A DNA stretch of 64,000 nt from positions 484,842 through 548,841 of the forward strand of contig BJOX01000148.1 of the NCBI GenBank assembly GCA_009731375.1. The letters run 5' to 3'. Positions 62,848 through 64,000 of the stretch are shown piece by piece (position 1 is the first letter of the stretch; every line of letters starts with the position of its first letter). A program made the translations under genes and the position numbers. The stretch is from Paulinella micropora. Its lineage: Eukaryota; Cercozoa; Imbricatea; Euglyphida. Under the pieces are notes generated by a model. It worked only from the letters and a program-made list of their open reading frames with translations, made no database searches and had not been told where the DNA came from.

Positions 62848-62980
62848 TATCGGTCACCTCCATAAAATATGGTCAGGTTACCGATAAAACTACATATGCG
62901 GCACGCCAAATTTGACGTGTTTTGCGGGCGAGCCGGCCGGCGAGCCCGCAAAACACGTCAAATTTGTGGCTAGCCGCATA
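62848..62980. mobile_element. Double-hairpin element, copy 2
   Basis: Same structure as 17445-17580: a 39-base hairpin and an 86-base hairpin, followed by ATATACTA. The GC-rich apex (CGAGCCGGCCGGCGAG) is the inverted form of the apex in copy 1 (CTCGCCGGCCCGGCTCG). Confidence 0.65.
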
Positions 62981-63029
62981 ATATACTATTGCGGTGTTTG
63001 CGGTGTTTGAGGTGATTTCCCGGGAAATC

Positions 63030-63045
63030 AACCACCTATCTATCC

Positions 63046-63104
<59 letters not shown>
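63030..63104. repeat. (TATC)n tract
   Basis: TATC/CATC units leading into element C. Confidence 0.95.
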
Positions 63105-63105
<1 letters not shown>

Positions 63106-63481
63106 GCCTATAAGTCACATGCCGAAATAGCGACGGGAAGCACAATCCTGTTCCCTCAGGGTGCCCTTTCTCGCTTGTTGAGCCCGGAATAAAACCCACA
63201 GTGCTCTGTCGGTTTATGCTAGACTGTCGATGTCACAGTCTCGAAACTCCATCTGCTTACTGGGCCCTCTGTAATGGAGGTGGGAGCTCGTTCTGCAAGG
63301 GGCGCTTATGGAACGAGCCCTGGCCCCGCCTGGTACTAGGGAGCTTTGGTATCGCCTGTATCAGTCCCTTCCGTGCAAACATCACGGCTTAGCTGGGCAT
63401 CGGGTTAATACTTTACCCACAGACTTCCTTGGTTGACGAAATCAGAAGCTCCTTTTTTCTGACATTAGTCTATATCTCATC
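63105..63481 (+). repeat. Dispersed element C, copy 5 (5'-truncated)
   Basis: Starts at GCCTATAAGTCACATGCC and ends TATATCTCATC(TATC)n. The 5' break differs from those of the other copies. Confidence 0.8.
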
Positions 63482-63524
63482 TATCTATCTATCTATCTAT
63501 CTATCGTTTCCTCCTCTACAGTCT

Positions 63525-63600
63525 CACAGTTATTTTTGGTTTGTACCTATAAAAGGCGTGGCGTTGAAGCTGTCTGACTCAAGATCAGAAATTATATAGA
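63525..63600 (-). repeat. Donor-edge copy of exon 63857-63937
   Basis: Frame [13 protein letters not shown] with the CTATAG/GTACAAAC donor matches the exon end and donor. It is separated from the exon by about 250 bases of (GATA)n. Confidence 0.7.
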
Positions 63601-63844
<244 letters not shown>

Positions 63845-63856
63845 GACAGTTTGTAC

Positions 63857-63937
63857 CTATAGAAGGCGTTTGCGTTGAAGTTTTCCGACTCGAGCTGATC
63901 CTCTACCGGCTCCACATCACAAGTTATCGGCAAATCT
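63857..63937 (-). CDS. Exon of a further unidentified gene
   Basis: An 81-base exon between a CTAG acceptor and GTACAAAC donor. The open frame starts [20 protein letters not shown] and ends NANAFY, with one base in and two bases out. The other two frames have stops. The gene would continue beyond the right edge. No family is recognised. Confidence 0.45.
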
Positions 63938-63939
63938 CT

Positions 63940-64000
63940 AGATAGGTAGGTTGGTAGGTAGGTAGATAGGTAAATGGCTAGGTAGGTAGGTAGGTAGGTA
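63940..64000. repeat. (GGTA)n tract at window edge
   Basis: GGTA/GATA units to the end of the window. Confidence 0.95.

Overview
The window is nuclear DNA of a eukaryote whose lineage I cannot name; a protist or alga is my guess. Genes are split by GT-AG introns, there is one short TTAGGG-type telomeric tract, and non-LTR retrotransposons and tRNA-derived SINEs are present. More than half of the sequence is microsatellite: GATA/TATC, ATAC/GTAT, TATATG, ATT, GAA/CTT and GGTA. Several N gaps sit at homopolymers or inside repeats. Most long open frames here are translated microsatellite and are not genes. Real coding sequence shows up as short exons with proper splice sites and matching codon phase, lying like islands in simple repeats.

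Layout. (1) 262-10641, minus strand: a spliced gene for a secreted or membrane protein. It starts with a clear signal peptide, and nine exons can be joined in phase. It runs off the left edge. (2) 11982-14189, plus strand: a three-exon gene for a 67-residue Cys4 zinc-ribbon protein with a 1.9 kb microsatellite intron. (3) 14190-17830: low-repeat, mostly noncoding DNA with one probable terminal exon (15308-15541), a double-hairpin element and a small open frame. (4) 17835-32708, minus strand: a Dicer-like gene. Twenty-two exons keep phase throughout and encode the end of a PAZ domain, RNase IIIa, RNase IIIb and a likely dsRNA-binding domain. All catalytic acidic residues of both RNase III domains are present. 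Eight more in-phase exons at 41435-48660 may be its 5' part. (5) 34362-40467 and 53140-57180: two nearly identical LINE copies with endonuclease and reverse transcriptase. (6) 33-61 kb: SINEs and short dispersed elements with (ATT)n tails, three of which share a 3' motif with the LINE. (7) Elsewhere: two other dispersed families ending in (TATC)n, a long-inverted-repeat element, a flipped pair of double-hairpin elements, and an exon of a further minus-strand gene at the right edge.

The most unusual feature is a set of exon-edge ladders. Next to many exons, the flanking microsatellite intron holds 1 to about 15 direct partial copies of the nearest exon edge with its splice site. Copies of a 5' exon edge (acceptor) lie in the upstream intron, and copies of a 3' exon edge (donor) lie in the downstream intron. 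The pattern recurs in at least three genes and explains several minisatellites that otherwise look anonymous.

The Dicer-like gene implies that the organism makes small RNAs from dsRNA. The LINE supplies an endonuclease and reverse transcriptase that could mobilise the (ATT)n-tailed SINEs carrying its 3' motif. All exon structures are read by eye from splice signals, phase and motif order, without transcript support.
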